A DNA stretch of 64,000 bases from Sipunculus nudus (GCA_026874595.1 CM049308.1:22171867-22235866); one strand, 5' to 3'. Positions 42,301-57,300 are shown, counted from the stretch's first letter. The notes: generated by a model from the letters alone, not told the origin. Program-made: numbers and translations.

Positions 42301-45300
42301 TTTAACCATTTGCAGGGTTTGAAATTTTTCTGGAGAGTTTCAGGCTGGCAAGGAAAACAGTTTCAACATGTTACAGGCCCTCAGGGAAATTCATCTTTTT
42401 TTTTTATTAAATTCAGTGTATTTCAGTAAATGATGGACCACTACCACATGATTTAAACAAATACACAGAAACTTGTTTGCTTGTATCAGAACATTATTGA
42501 ATTAATTGTGAATTCACTGCTGTTCAGAAAGGGGAGGTCAAACAAGTAAAGAAGTGAAGACTTTGAACCCTGAACATGGCCCCCCATTCTGTTCCGTAAA
42601 TACAGCATGGTTCAGTCCTCCCAAAGGGCAACTTTAAAATAATTTTCCATCAAGAGTACATTCTGTTATTCAGGTTCTGTTACAACATAATTCTAGATAA
42701 ACTCTGGGACCAGGGTTTAAAGTGTTGTTACAATTAGGAGAAAATGGTTACCATAGTAACATGCACCTTGCTCTTAAATAAAAACAAATGAATATAGATC
42801 ATTGAAATTCTCTTTCTCTTAAAATTTGAGGGCTTGTGCTGTCTTTAAAACCACAAGTTGTGTAGACATGTTTTAAGTGAAATGGTGCTGTGTCTGAACA
42901 TAATACATGCTGTATATAACTGAGTCTTCAAAAACAGAGCCCATTAGTCAGGAAATAATGTATATACTGTTTGTATGTTTGGGGTTATGCAGTGTATATT
43001 TATATAAATCATTGATATCACCCTAATTTTGTATTGTTATGTCTTTTCATTAGCTCTACACTGAGTTGTTTATCATATTCTTCCCAGAACTTAGCCAGAT
43101 TAAATAAAGGATTGCGTAGGAGTGCATGCATTATCTCTGGTGTAACCTGCATATCATATTTTTTCTTTATTTTGCAGTGTTCATCTCAAACTTGTGCAAT
43201 GAGCCTAAGGACACTGCAGTAGCCGAGCTTTTGCTTAGACTGCCATTGCTCAAGCCAGGTAACTTAGAAGCCAAGATGGAGTACATGAAAATTATACCAA
43301 AAATCCTGACGCATTCGTTAGATCATGGTATGCATATAGAAGAAAGCAGGCAACTCTTGTCGTACTCGCTAATACACCCTGCCATGAATGCGGACGAGCG
43401 AATGCATTTATCTGTGTGGCTAAGCCACCTTGAGGAACGATTTTCAGAGGACAGTGTGCACGCAGGTGAACTCTCAGATTTACCCAATTCTTCGTCCTCG
43501 TCGTTGATTGATGCCCGCAACCTGCTCAATAGCCAGTCCCTGCCGTTCACGTCTACAAACTCCCAGCACGCGTTCCCTACTATGTCACAAGGTAATGGCT
43601 GGGCCCAGGATACGATAGGTTCCCACAGGTCAGACACCAATAATGGAATTAACAATGGAAATGGCTGCACATTAGCCAATGGTATTAAGGTAAAGATGGA
43701 ACCCATCACCACCAGCTCAGGTGCTATGCTCGGAGGGTCGGGTGCTGGTCACGCCCCCCTGAGGAGAGACCACTTCCTTGTACAAGCCACGATCTCAGGT
43801 CCACCACAGTTCAACTCCCAAGGAGCCCACATCCAAGGTAAGACTCAACTAGAAATTTACACTCAGAGAGCGCAGAACTCCGCCAAGGCAGCTCATTACC
43901 CCCATAAAGTATCAGGGTTAGAATTTCGTAGGATTTTGCAAAATTCATTGGAGAATCAATGGTTGCCCCACCGCCATCTTCTGGAAAACCTACTGATCAA
44001 CCCCTGAACAAAACTGCATCTCTTAGGGAAGGATGTAACCTAGTGGTTAAACAGAAGACTAGTTGGAAACCCTGCCATAAACTCCAAGGCAAAGTGATTT
44101 GCCTTTATAGCTTAATGACAGACTATGACTTCTGGATTAATAGTCCTCTGTGGTAAGGAGGGAAGACAACTAAAATGGTCAGTCTGTCTGTCTTTCCATC
44201 CTTCTGCCCTGCCCCATCACTGATGCCAGACTTTCCTAGTTAAACATAAGGCAGGGGACTATTTGTGCTTCTAGGCCCTTGTTACTATTCTATTTTATAT
44301 AAAACTTGAAATTCAGAAAGCATAAAAAGTAGCATAAAATTGTGATCATATCGGGATCATATACTAATTCAGTAGATGTGCTACCAACAGATGGACCTTT
44401 GATTTAAAAGAGGATACAGCCCATCGGAGTATAATCTTCTATTTGCTCTATTTTCAAGGAGTCTTGTCCAGTGAATGAGACATAAAGCTTTCTTTTTTCC
44501 AATTTTATCCCTTTTGTTAAATTGCAGATTTGAAACCATTACAAAATTGAAGCAAACCACTGTATATTCTAAGTACTACATTATATAGTACAGTAATAAT
44601 CCGATATACCAGAGATTTGAAAATTTTACCCCCATCGCACAGTAGGGATTATTTATCTTGAACTTTGTGTTTATGGTTGTATAGCACTGTATGTTCTATA
44701 ATATCGATACCCAAGATTAATCCCCCCAAAATCACCCAGCTAACCCCCCCCCCCCCCCACCCACCGACCCACCCACATATCATTAGCAGTTCTGCCGCAC
44801 AAACTTTTTCAAAAGAACTCAAGAATTTGTGACTCCAAGACTGCACAAGTGGCAGACCCCAGGAGTGAATAGCACTGCTACTTATGTTACTTATAATGAG
44901 TGTATTACCTCGGGTAATAGCCTGGTGTTGGTTAGGTGCACGTTAGTTTGTCATGGCTATTTTATTAGAATGTACAGCAACGTAATTGTGACAATATATC
45001 ATTCCTTGCCATGTTTATATTTTGCTTTGACAGATCACATTTTGAAGGGATATAAATATGTCTGTTTTTCTCTGACTAGCAACAGCTTGATGTCAAGTTT
45101 AACGAGATGCACTTTTGTTTAAAAACACACAACTATGTGTGCAATAGAAGAAAAAAACAATATCTTGTGCAGTAGCTCTCATAAATTAAGCAGTGGAAAA
45201 AGAATGCATTGAAATATCTCTTAGTCATAAATCCCTGAGCAGTTATTTTAAACGTATTCTATGAATAGATCTCATAAGTGCTGTTCCCTGGTTGTCAGAT

Positions 45301-48300
45301 TGTTGGAATATCAGTTTTTACTTCTTTTTGTTTTATCTGTAGAAATTGTCTGTATCTTCTTGTATTTTCATTTATTGTTTCAAAATAAATATTTAGAGTG
45401 TATTGTAAAGATTTTAGACAATTCTTAATATTAATATAAATTTGTTTTCTAAGTTTGTTGGAAGGAAACTCATATAATATCTAAATGTATCTAATTGTGA
45501 ATGCTACAAAGTATTAATTTGATTTCCTGAAAGGTCTGGTTGAAATCTCCTTGGAAAGACCTTAATTTCGTCACAACAGCCTATTTTCTCTAGTGTCGAG
45601 TAAAAGCATGATTATTGCAAATAGCATATAAATAGACTCTTTTTGTAGTGCTGAAGCCCACTGTCTTAATCATAAATGTTTATATATTGAATCATTAAAT
45701 TGAAATATAGATGTGCCACATCGGATTATATCATTCTGGTCGTGTTTGGTTAAAACAGACATGTTTGTTTATAGGAGAGGTGTCCCACCGCCCTCTGGCC
45801 CGCAGCTCGTCTGTGACTCCACCGTCAGTGTCTGATTGGTTGAACAAGTGTAGTGAACCTGGGGTTCCACGATCTCAGCCGGAAATTCATGTGCCGTTGT
45901 CCCCGCAGAGCAGTGTGACATCATCAGGTAGTAGTAGCGATACACATCAGGAAGAAGGGCATCAACCACAGCCAAGAAACACATTCCTGGAGGAAAATAG
46001 TGGCATGAAAGGTAAGGGGGCGGGGCTTATTCAGATATCAGTTTGATTGAAAAGTTTGTGATTGATAGGTCAGTGAATGAGGTCATGAAGAAGGCCGCCA
46101 ACCACAGCCAAGAAACACATTCCTGGAGGAAATAGTTACATGAAGGGCAAGGGGGCGGGGCTTATTTAAATATCAGTTTGATTGACAAGATAGGTCAGTG
46201 ATTGAGGTCATGAAGAAGGCCATCAACAACAGACAAGATACACATTCCTGGAGGAAAATATTGGCATGAATTGAAGGGGGCTGGCATATTCAGATTGTTT
46301 GATCAGTTTGATTGATTGACAGGTCTGTGATTGACAGTTCAGTGAATAAGGCTATGATTGGATACTAGCATGATTATAAGTTCATCAAACACAGGGTGAA
46401 ATGAAAATTTAAGTATTATTGAAAGATTTTTGATGATGGGGAAATGATTGTTTTGGATTTAAAAGTCACTGATTGATGTGATTAGAAGCTGGGGTTTGAA
46501 ATTTATGGATGAATTGACCTTGATATGCTGTAGCTGACATTTTTGGCAGAGTGTGATTGACATAATATACATAATTGACAGGCCATGACAGATAGTCCTT
46601 GAAATGATGGTGATCCACAAGTTTTAATTGACAGTTACAGACTCTTCCGTATGGTTGAAAAGCATATTTGCATGGGTGAAAGCTGCATATATTGATTAAT
46701 AGTATTTGCAGGGACTTTTTAGATACTCTGAAAGCTGATGGATTTGGTCTAAACAGCTCCAAATCTCTGGCAAATTTACAGTAAAGGGTTTTCCCTTTTT
46801 CTGCACATTTAGGGTTTTGATTTTGTCAATGGAGGGCTGAGACTGGGCTGAGCTTTGTGTGTCGTCTTTACAGTTGTATCTAGCCCTTTCTTTCAGTCAG
46901 ACTCTTGTGATTACACTCCAAGGGCACTCAAAGGGCACTCAAATATTGTAGCGGCAGAATGACACAAACAAATTTATGCAAATGAAACTAATTAACCATC
47001 TCTGTGTGTGTTTCATCTTGAGTGTCCAAACTCGCTCTGTCAGATGCTCTCTTACTGTGAGTGTTTTCTTAGTTCTCTGGACCTGGAACTTACCCCACAC
47101 AAGGGCCTCTCATTTTGCTGTATTTATCTATTTGGATGATGTGGCAGAATATTCCTAGGCCCTGTTGATTGTGATGAGGATGCAAATATTTTCGTCTGTT
47201 ACACAATGCCGCATGGTCTACAAGTATGTCACTTAGAATGAACTAGAGTGACCTAATGCCAGATATATATTGGTGTACTTTCTCACACCATGTGACAAAA
47301 AAGGTTCTGTGATAACTTCTTGGATTGGTATATCTTCCTGCTTGTTTATTGAATTTCTGACTGCATACAAGCCTGTGTCCCATGGGTTATGTAGAGGACA
47401 GCCAGCTCGAACATTTTCGCAAAAAATGACCAGTTACCAAAGAGATAGAATTTATACTTTGGTTTGTATGTTCAAAAGTATCCTTTTGTGTTTATTCATC
47501 ATTTGTAGCCCAGTGGTTTAAAAGATTGCCAGCTGTTTACAGTAATATTGGTGCAGTGGAATGGTTGGCCAATGCAGTGCATTTACCCATATGACTTGTG
47601 TCAGGACTCGAAGTAGGCCTACTGATTTTGGTATTCATTCTTAGTCAGTAATAGACTAATAGGCACTTGTGGCCAAGCTCAATGGGATATTGCTAATGCA
47701 GCTTCTTCTGTAGATTGAGGAGAAAAACGACTGGCCAGCACAGCAGGAAACCCGTTTGTGCAGGCAAGCTTGATTCAGCCGGACACTTATCAGCATAGAC
47801 TAAACTGACAATCCCCACTTTGTAAGCTTATATTCGCTATCGAATAAATACGAGGATACAATTGTTCGGTACCAGATTGTATGACAAATTCAAGGAAACT
47901 TTCAAAATTTGATGTTTATCAGTGACTGAAAGACCCTGTGTACATTTCCCCTATACACTCCTACAAGGCAGTTGATTCAAGATCAAATTCTAATGCAAAC
48001 CGCGCCGAATGTAGCAATTTCTTATGTCTGAATATGATAAATAAGAAGTATCAGGATGATCGGCAATTAAAAAAACCAGTGCCCACACTGCTGTGTTCAA
48101 TGAATGGGCTGGTCAGGCTGGACGCTAGGGGGCACTAGATGTTTGCCTGCAGTTTTTCAAGCAGACAGTCATTTACTGCCTCCACACACGAGAGTATCGG
48201 TATTAGTTGATTCAAGATCAAATTCTAATGCAAACCGTGCTGAAAGTAGCAATTTCTTATGTCTGAATATGATAAATAATAAGTATCAGGATGATCGGCA

Positions 48301-51300
48301 ATTAAAAAAACCAGTGCCCACACTGCTGTGTTCAATGAATGGGCTGGTCAGGCTGGACGCTAGGGGGCACTAGTTGTTTGCCTGCAGTTTTTCAAGCAGA
48401 CAGTCATTTACTGCCTCCACACACAAGAGTATCAGTATTAGCGATATCCTGTATTGCAGGTAGTCAAGGAAACCTCGGGGAGACTAAATATTATGTAGTT
48501 AAAAACACAAATTGTTTAATTTTTGTCACCACTGTCTGTGTATATATATCTTTCAGTGAAGTACACAGGTCTGTGTATATTTGCTTGCTTATATTTGCTA
48601 TGGTATGATGGCCTGCTGTCAAGCAATAAACTGATTGTATATTGAATTTAAATGTCAGCAGACACCCACCCCACATGATGTCCTTTATGATTAATTTGTA
48701 TTGATAATTTTGAAATGTTTTTTCTGCATTATACTTGGCATTTACATCTCACTCTGCTGGTAATAAACACTGTTTACTCGTACTTTTACATTTGATATAA
48801 ATATTAACATGGGTTTGGTTTGACAGATACTCTGGCCTCAGGCAATATTTTGAGTCAGATCACAATATGTATTCCCTTATTTCAACAAACAGGCTAAAAC
48901 TAAACGGGTCTGATTTATTTGTTATATATAGCTCTGTTGACCATCAGTCTGGAGTGTCGTGGGAGAGTATTTACCCTCTTGTTTGTGTGTTTGTATGTCT
49001 GCATTGTGTTCATAATATTCTTACACAACCAGGAACCAATATAGATATCAGGTGTCTATGGGATCAGCCGTCCTAAAGACATAGGGTTGAAATTGAGGAC
49101 GTAAAGGTCTCTAATTGGAACACCTGTGAACGGGGTCCTACCAGATAATGTGACAAAAATGGTCAAGTTTTATTGAATGTTCCTTGTGTCTGCATTGAGT
49201 TTGAGATGTCTTATTAAGTTAACATCAAAATTTGATTTCCTAGCATTTTGTGTTGAAAACCTGATATTTAGAACACATTCATGATAACATTTTTTTTTGT
49301 ATTTTCATCCTCACTTGAAAGCCAATGCCACCTGTAGGTGGATGATTAGCTTATTGATTTCCAGCTAGCAGTTAGTTCAGTCTTATAAATATAAAAATAT
49401 TTGCCACTTGACATGCTGTGTATCAAAAAAATTCCAGTTCCTGCATACAGAAAATATTCTATTTATACAGATTAAGATTATATTATGTTTGTCCCAATAT
49501 TTTGTCTGCATCTGATAAACTGTCCACTCTTTAACTTTAAAAATGAAATATTTTGTTGAGTTAAACCTGGATTTAATGATAAAAAAAAATTCTGATCCCT
49601 GGTGTGTATCAAATTTCTTCCATTCCCAATATATACAGATGATGTAGATTCAAATTACATTTTGGTTGTTCCAAGATTGTCTGGATCTGATAAACTACCA
49701 TCCATTTATTAACCTTATGGAATTAAATGTATATATTTAATTTTCATGCCAATTTTTTATCATGACATACTGATCATATCTTTTTTGGTATGTGCTTGAT
49801 TTCATAAATGTCTGCCTCTTTTCCTTAAGCCATGATACAAGTTGATCAAACCGAAAAAATTTTTTATTCACTACTGTAAAGAAACTATTAGCCGTGCCAT
49901 TTTCTTAAATCAGATAGCAGACTTGATATGAAATCTATAAATTTGAACTTCATGGGTTGCAATTGAAGTGCAGCAGTACAGCAGCCAGTTTAATTTCTTA
50001 TGGCCAAAACCTTTTGATGTTACATATAGTATAGTTTTCATCTGGTCTGATGCAAATACAATTGAACTGTTGTTGATTGTGATATAGACCAGTGCATATT
50101 TTTGTCCCAATTTTGTGCCCAATTGGCTAAATTTACATACTGGCAGGAGGAATGGTTGAATGGCTCTCTTGCATCTTCAGATGCTCCGTTTCCTTGGTAA
50201 TAAAAATCTTCGAAAAAATTTTGTCTTTGACGGTGTGGTTGTGGCAGTAAAGTTAATTATGATTGCCATGGTAACCAGAATCATGCTGTCTACTTCATGG
50301 CCATTGAGTATGATTGTGTTTATTTTTTTGTTTGCAATGTTTAATCTCTGATTAAATCAATCATTGTTCATTTTCATTGTTGTAAGACTCAGTTATTTTC
50401 CTAAGAAAGATTATTCATTGTAATGATTTGGTCATGGCTGCTGAGTTTTTTCTAGCCCTGCAAATAATCTAATATTCAGAAGGCTTAAAAGGACCTATTC
50501 ACATACCTTGTGTGTTAAATATACAAGAAGTATAGTGTTTCTCCTGAAAAATATTATTGTATCTCTCAATGTTTCATTCAAAAACTGATTGCTACCCCTT
50601 TAAAAAGGTGGAAATAAACCAATACCCAGGTGTGATCAGTGGCACAAAACAAACGTGGTTGCTGTATTGCACGTCTTCAAAATAAAAAATTTCAAGTTTC
50701 CAGCTGGTGTTTTTTCTGTGATTTTTCTTTCATGTTTTTCTCTTTGTTTGAGAGTTGTCATGCATCCACTAGATTGGTCACGCAGTTTTGTCATGGTAAA
50801 CAGACAAGCATGGGCTGTGTTTTCTCACAAACAGAACAATAACAATGTATAAAACAGTTTAAACAGAGTTTAATCTGTGTGCTGGGATTTTTTTTCAGAA
50901 ACTTTTGTATTCAGCCAAATGAACTAATAGTGTGAGATACAGCACCTTTCAAATGTTTATGTGCCATTAATGATCATATCAGAAAATTGAGCCAACCACT
51001 ATACGTCATTACATGACTGGGACACAGTGACAAGTCTTGACCAGTCAAGACAGCTGCCTGTTGAAAGCTGTGAATAAGGTGACTACTTCAATACTGCAAA
51101 ATTGACTTTATTATTGAATTCAAAAGGATGTACTTATTTTACAAGCCTCAATACAAAATAATGCAGGAGAAAAAAGCACATCTTACTTCAGTATCTCCTT
51201 TTTTTCTCAGATTTTGTATATTCATTTGGGGAAAGTCCCATTATTACCTGAGAGAAATATTTAAAAAGAAGTCACAGCCCGCACTTTATCTTTAAACCTC

Positions 51301-54300
51301 CAGACCAAACTGCACGTTCGGGTACCAGCCTGGGCAGTGTGGAGCCAGAGAGTTTAAATAAGGAACGATGCACAGCATAATGAAAAGCTTGTTACAGCCA
51401 CTTGTGTGACCCTAAATCTGACTGTGTGTAGAGCCTTTGATACCATTAGCTGCAGTTAAGTGTTTGTTTCTGTATGCTGAGTGTTTGCCCCATTGATAAC
51501 TGTGGCCTTTTATAGCGATCTGGTCACCGGGTTAACATTTCCCATATATATGTCACTGTTGAAACCACAGTTGATAAATAATCCCTGAGCTCCCAATAAA
51601 CAGCACAGGTTTATGTTCTTTTTGCCAGGGTAACAGCCCTCACCAGGGGAGCCATGTCGCTAGCTGTTAAAGCTTAGTGAATGTGATTGGAATAAGAGGC
51701 TCAGCCTTTATACAGGGGCTGGTTAAGCACCTTACACAGTCCGTCTTTTAGTGTTGGATCTTATATGTTTAACTGCTATGATTGGTTTATCCTGCTCTTT
51801 CGCATAATGTCCAGTTCACCTGTGATTTCTAGCGTTTGTGTTTACTTCTTTATGTACATGTGTATCTTGTACAGTTCAGGTCATACATTATTTTAATGTG
51901 GTTGGCTTTATATTCGCGAGGCTGAAATTTTTGCAATTTCTCCATTTTGAATTTTTTACAAGGGTTTCATTTTCATGATTGCACTAGAACCTGTAAAATC
52001 ATGGTACAGCAGGATCTGTATTGATGTAAAATTTAGAAGAAAAAAAATCCTACAAATCCTTACTAATAACTGGTTCATTCATTAAATTATGACTTGTATC
52101 ACAGTCGATATGTATCACAGCCTGTGAGTGTGGCAAATTAGAGCCCTTTTTTATCTGTGTTATAAATATTTATTTTCCATTTTTATAAATTCAAAATTCC
52201 AGAATTTTCCGTTCTATCTTTATATTTTATGTAATATACTTGCTACATTATTTTAAGAGTTAAAATCTTGTAAAATCACGATGATTAAATGGATAATGTG
52301 TTCAAAAAGCTGTTTTTAATTTAAATACTGCAATCATTGCTGCAATATTTACTTATGTATATTTAAAATTATACTCAGTCCTTCGCATAAATGGTTCCTC
52401 GTCAGGCCAACCCGTTACCCATAAGTTATCTTGCGTGTGTTCACTAAATCGACCAGACAGTTGGTCTTTATCTGTAAAATAAATCAGTTAGGACCTGTTC
52501 TGTCTGCATTTTACCGTTGATCATTTCAATAATCTGAAACAAGTATGGTAATATTTTATTCATAGCTATTTCGCCTCAGAGAAGCTTTCACATGCAGTAA
52601 TTTTGGGCTCTCCCGCAAGAAGATTTTGATCTATTTGCTTATTTAATATGGTTATGCGAGACCACGACTGGAACTCCAACCCCCCAAAAAATTCACATTG
52701 TTGGTCAGCCATCATGTCTTTTAACCTTAGTAAAACTTTGTTTAATGGATCAAAGAAGTGAATTTGTAATAATTCTGATTTGGTTTGGCTGATTACCACC
52801 GCACGGTGAAACCGCATCATTGTATGTCTCATATTGGCGGTATCAGCGTTTCAGGGATTTTTGTTAATAATTGTAACATCAAAGCTTGGTGCTTACTGTA
52901 ACGGTTGTGAGCTGAAATTGGCAGACCTTGCTTGTTATGTAGTGGGCTGGCGCAGTTTGAAAGATTTATTTTTTTTTTTTACAAAATATTGGCTGAGAAT
53001 TTCTTTATTTGCAGTTTTATCTGCTCTGAATCTGACTTTCTGCCGTATTCCTTGCATTTAATATAATTCCGTTTTTGAACCCTAATTCCGTTTTCGAACC
53101 CTAATTCTGTTTTTCCATCCATTTTTCCGTTAAAAACAGAAAAAATGGGGCTCTAGCTAATGCATGGGCCAGTTTTAATAATCGTCATAGATAAGGTTGC
53201 TGATGAGGTTGTTTTCAGAGGTGATCTTAGTTGATTGGGCATTTTATGCCCAATGGGATTCATTTTCGCGATTATTTCACATTCGCGAAATTAAAACCCT
53301 CGCAAATAAAAAGGCAACCACAGTAATTAATGAAAGGCCTGTAAATTCTTATGGGGCTTAGAATCAGTTCTGATTATTGATTGTTTACCTTTGAATTGCT
53401 TTTTATTTAAGCTGTATGACAGTGCCTTGACGGCAATCTGATGAAACATTGTTACCAAAAATATACACTCAGAGTAGCCAAACCTCAAAAATTCAGAGAT
53501 GGAATTGTCTAACATGTTATTCTCAAATATAGCCCATTGAACGTGTATGTGAAAGTATAGAAAATTTTGAGATTTCCACTTTTATTGACCTGAACTGGTA
53601 CTAAGAATAGATGTTAACTCTTTAAAAGGTACATTTTACATTTTTTTTCAGCACTGAGAAAGAGATGGGTAGGCCTTATCAGTAGACTGCATAAACACTA
53701 TATATATATAAATTATATGTTTCAATATGTAGCCATCATGTAGGCTTACAGGGTGTGCCCTTCAATGCAACTGCACATCTGTATGCGTAGGCGGGCACCT
53801 GTGACAACTTTGTTTATTGATTGATTCAGTTTAAATCATATGAAATGTATTTTATGATGATATGTTGATACACGCAGTGCACTGAATACTGAAATCAACA
53901 AGAAAGGTGCCTTACTTGAATTGACGTCATTCATTAATTGTTAATTGAATTGGGTATGCAGTAATTGATTAATTTCAATCGTTCATTGCCTTAACAGTCA
54001 ATTTCATACCTTTTAAATTTCCAACTCCAACCCCAACACATGATATTATAAGTAGTGTTATAATATAGCTTATATGACCAAGAAAGTCAGCTCAAATTAG
54101 TAGTACTAGATGATAATATTAAATGAATATAACTTGTTCCTAAAAAAACATTTTAGCAGATATTTGTCTCTGACAGAACATTAGGATTGTTTACAATATT
54201 TGACTTTAGAATTGAATTTTAAAAGGCAAAATTTGATAATTTAATTAATTTGAAAATGCCACAGTAGTTCTCAGGCCTAGTGAAATATGAACATCCTGCT

Positions 54301-57300
54301 TATAAGTTACATTTAACTCTTGAAGTGAGTTGCATTAATATTGGTAAACTAGAAAAAGCACTCAGAGAGTGCAGACCTCCGCCAGTACAGCTCATTACCC
54401 CCATAAGACATTGTCAGAAATGTGTGATAAACACAGCAGGACAATCACTGATCGTTATAGCATACTGACACGGAGCACCATCTAGTGGCAACATACTTAA
54501 TAAGGCAGCTCATTACCCCCCCCCCCCCCCCCCATGGCATTGTCAGAATTGCAGCATTTTCTTTAAAAAAATCCTTGATCCAGATGGTGATCTGGATCAC
54601 CCCCAAAATTTATTTCATTGTTCCTTGAATCGTTGCCCGGCTAACCTGAAAATTTCATCAAAATCTGTTGATGACCTTTCAAGTAAGGTTGATAACAAAC
54701 ATTAGAAATGCAGCATTTTGCAAGAAACTGTAGTTCATCTTGACTTGATGCCGGATGTCCATGTTGAATGTGTTTCGGCAATTTGCAGGAGCCGCCCACA
54801 TGTTATTAACATGTGGATCAAAAAACAACAACAGCCTTTGTGTGGTGGGATCTGCATTTTCTGGCCAATTTTATAAAAGGTTCATAGATTAATATTTAGT
54901 GAATAAGGTTCAGGTATTGGAGTAGGACCCTTTAATATTGTTTTTAAAATAAGACTAGAGACCATAAGCTCCAGTTTTTAGCCACAAACTTGACATGCTG
55001 GTGACAGTTTTACTTAGCCAAGTTTATCAGCCGATTATACAGTGTTTGTGTCATACTGGTTCCTTTAAAAATGTTACTTTGGAAGTAATGAATTCATCAT
55101 GGAAGTTTTTCAACTAAAAAACTATGTTTTTTGTCTGACTTGCAAGTTGATACCTTTAAAATTCTAGACCTCACTTTGGGGATATTGAATGCATTATTTA
55201 TTGTGATTTTTTGGCAACACAGGCACTGCATTCATATCAAGTTGATCCATTTAAAAATTCAAGACTGCACTTTGGAATTAATGAATACATATTTTATTTT
55301 TATCATTTTTTACAGTAAAAAATTTTTTTAAATATGATGGGAAATAGTAATCCTGAAAAAACAGTGAAATATTTGATAAATGTTCAAACTACTCATAGAA
55401 GAGTTGAAATATACATCTAGTTCAGAGAGTCATGCAGAGCTTTGAAATTGTGTGTTGGATGTATGCTGGTGGGTCGATAAATCATGGGAACTGTGGTTGC
55501 ATCTGGGGAGTAGGCTGAAGATTTATAGATCAGGTTGTTCAGTTAGGTATTAATTTTGTGACCCCTGTGGTGTGAGCCCCTACAATTACGGAGTGTTTAT
55601 ATGTTATTTATCACCTGTCCATTGTCTGCTCGTAACTGCCTGCTCCCACGGGGAGTGGAGGGTATTAATTAAATTTTTTCGAACTTGTTAGTTCATGAAT
55701 CTCGGTGCTCACTTTCATTCATGTTTTATGCATTCTTTATCCTTTCCAACACTTAAAAAAAGCTGCTGGATAGGGTTTAAGACAGCCACATAGATATCAC
55801 AGGGAGACTGATAAAAAATATATTGTGTATGCTCTCCCTATATATCTTTGTAGTGTTATTACCCCACATATATCGCTGCAATTAACCTGTTTCTTTGGAC
55901 CTGCCATAGATTTACAGATATGTTAAAGTGCATGCTGTGCTTCTGTTTCGCAGCTAATGTGGGATGTTTGTATGATACCCACTTAATAGCAGTGTCTATG
56001 TGTTTAGCCCTTTTTAGTAAATGAGACAAATTATAACAAGACAGAAATTTATATTTTCAAATGAAAATTCTGGAATTTAAATATGGTTTTAGTCCTCTCT
56101 GATATCAGTTGTGTACCATCCATGTGATGTAAATAAATAAGAGATTGTGGTTATAGTGGTTCATTTAGCAATTTATTGTTACCACTCTCTAGTGTTAGAA
56201 GTGTATCATTTAGTTAGAAAAGTTGTTTACTGTCAGGTTGATATAACTATAAGAAATTCATTGCTGTAAGTAAAAAAAAATAGGAAGTATTTCAGAAGCA
56301 GATCCGGAGGGGGGGGGGGGGCAGGGAGTCAGGACCCCTCTTTTTTATTGCCACTGCAACCTTTTTTTAAGGGTTTCAGACATATTTTTGCGGTCTAGGA
56401 TTTAACATTGATCCTCTGGGGTTGCCCCCCCCCCCCCCCATTTCCAAGTCCTGGATCCGCCCCTGTATTTGACTGGTATGATTGGAGAGTGGGTAGTCCT
56501 TGACACTTTATAAGTGGAGAGTAGGAAGTTTCAAAATATTTATGCAAAGAGTGAGGAGTTAGAATTTACCTGTTATGTGTACATTGAGTATGAAGTTAAA
56601 TGGGCCTTTAGAATTTTGATTATGATAAAAGGAATTTTTAGCTCAGCTGACTGTAAGTGATGTTCCTTTGTCAGTCGTCTTGCAAGCACTGAAAAAAAGT
56701 TTACTTTATAAATGTTTCAAATTATGGCTTTTCAATTGATAACTGCTGTTAGACTTTTTGATCACTTCATAATATATTGTTATTCATATTAAAGAATTGT
56801 TGGTTTATATAAAAATGCCAGATGTTTGTACAAGTGTATTGACCATTTTGAGACTGGCTGATTACATTCAAAACTCAGGTTTGCTTACCATTGAAATTAG
56901 GAATTAAATTAATTTATTGATATTGTTTGTTTCTTTCAGGCTTGTATAAAAATCATCATACCACTTTTGATTAAAATTAGAATTATTGTTTTATAATGAT
57001 AGTCATAAGGAGTCATTTGATGGTGATCTATGCTAGAATTATTTTGCCCTTATAGACTGCTGAGTTTGTGCCCCATTGGTCCCTTGTTTTTCTTTAGAAT
57101 GATGAGCTGTCCAAATAGATAAAATATATCATAGCTGAGTATGTTGAAGTTGTAAATGGCTTGACCTACATTTTAGAAAAATCAAACAGTTTTGTCTTTG
57201 ATCAGTTTAAAATAGTTAGACCACTTTTATTGACTTTCTTATGTTATGGGGCAGTGACCATGTGATTGCCCATCCAGTCAACTTGTTTCCACCACTGTGA

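Noticed and set aside
43323..43712. 129-codon minus-strand frame opposite exon 2
   Set aside because: Shadow of the real Smaug exon.
43838..44007. Extension of the exon-2 reading frame to 44007
   Set aside because: A strong GTAAG donor at 43838 matches the phase of exon 3, and the extension is a dispersed repeat also present at 54359.
44025..44130. tRNA-like AGTGGTTAAACAG stretch (a similar one lies near 47505)
   Set aside because: Only an A-box-like string, with no B box or cloverleaf that I could fold. Too weak for a tRNA or SINE call.
47938..48373. Repeated peptide frames in intron 3
   Set aside because: Produced by the 235-bp tandem duplication; no coding signature or splice continuity.
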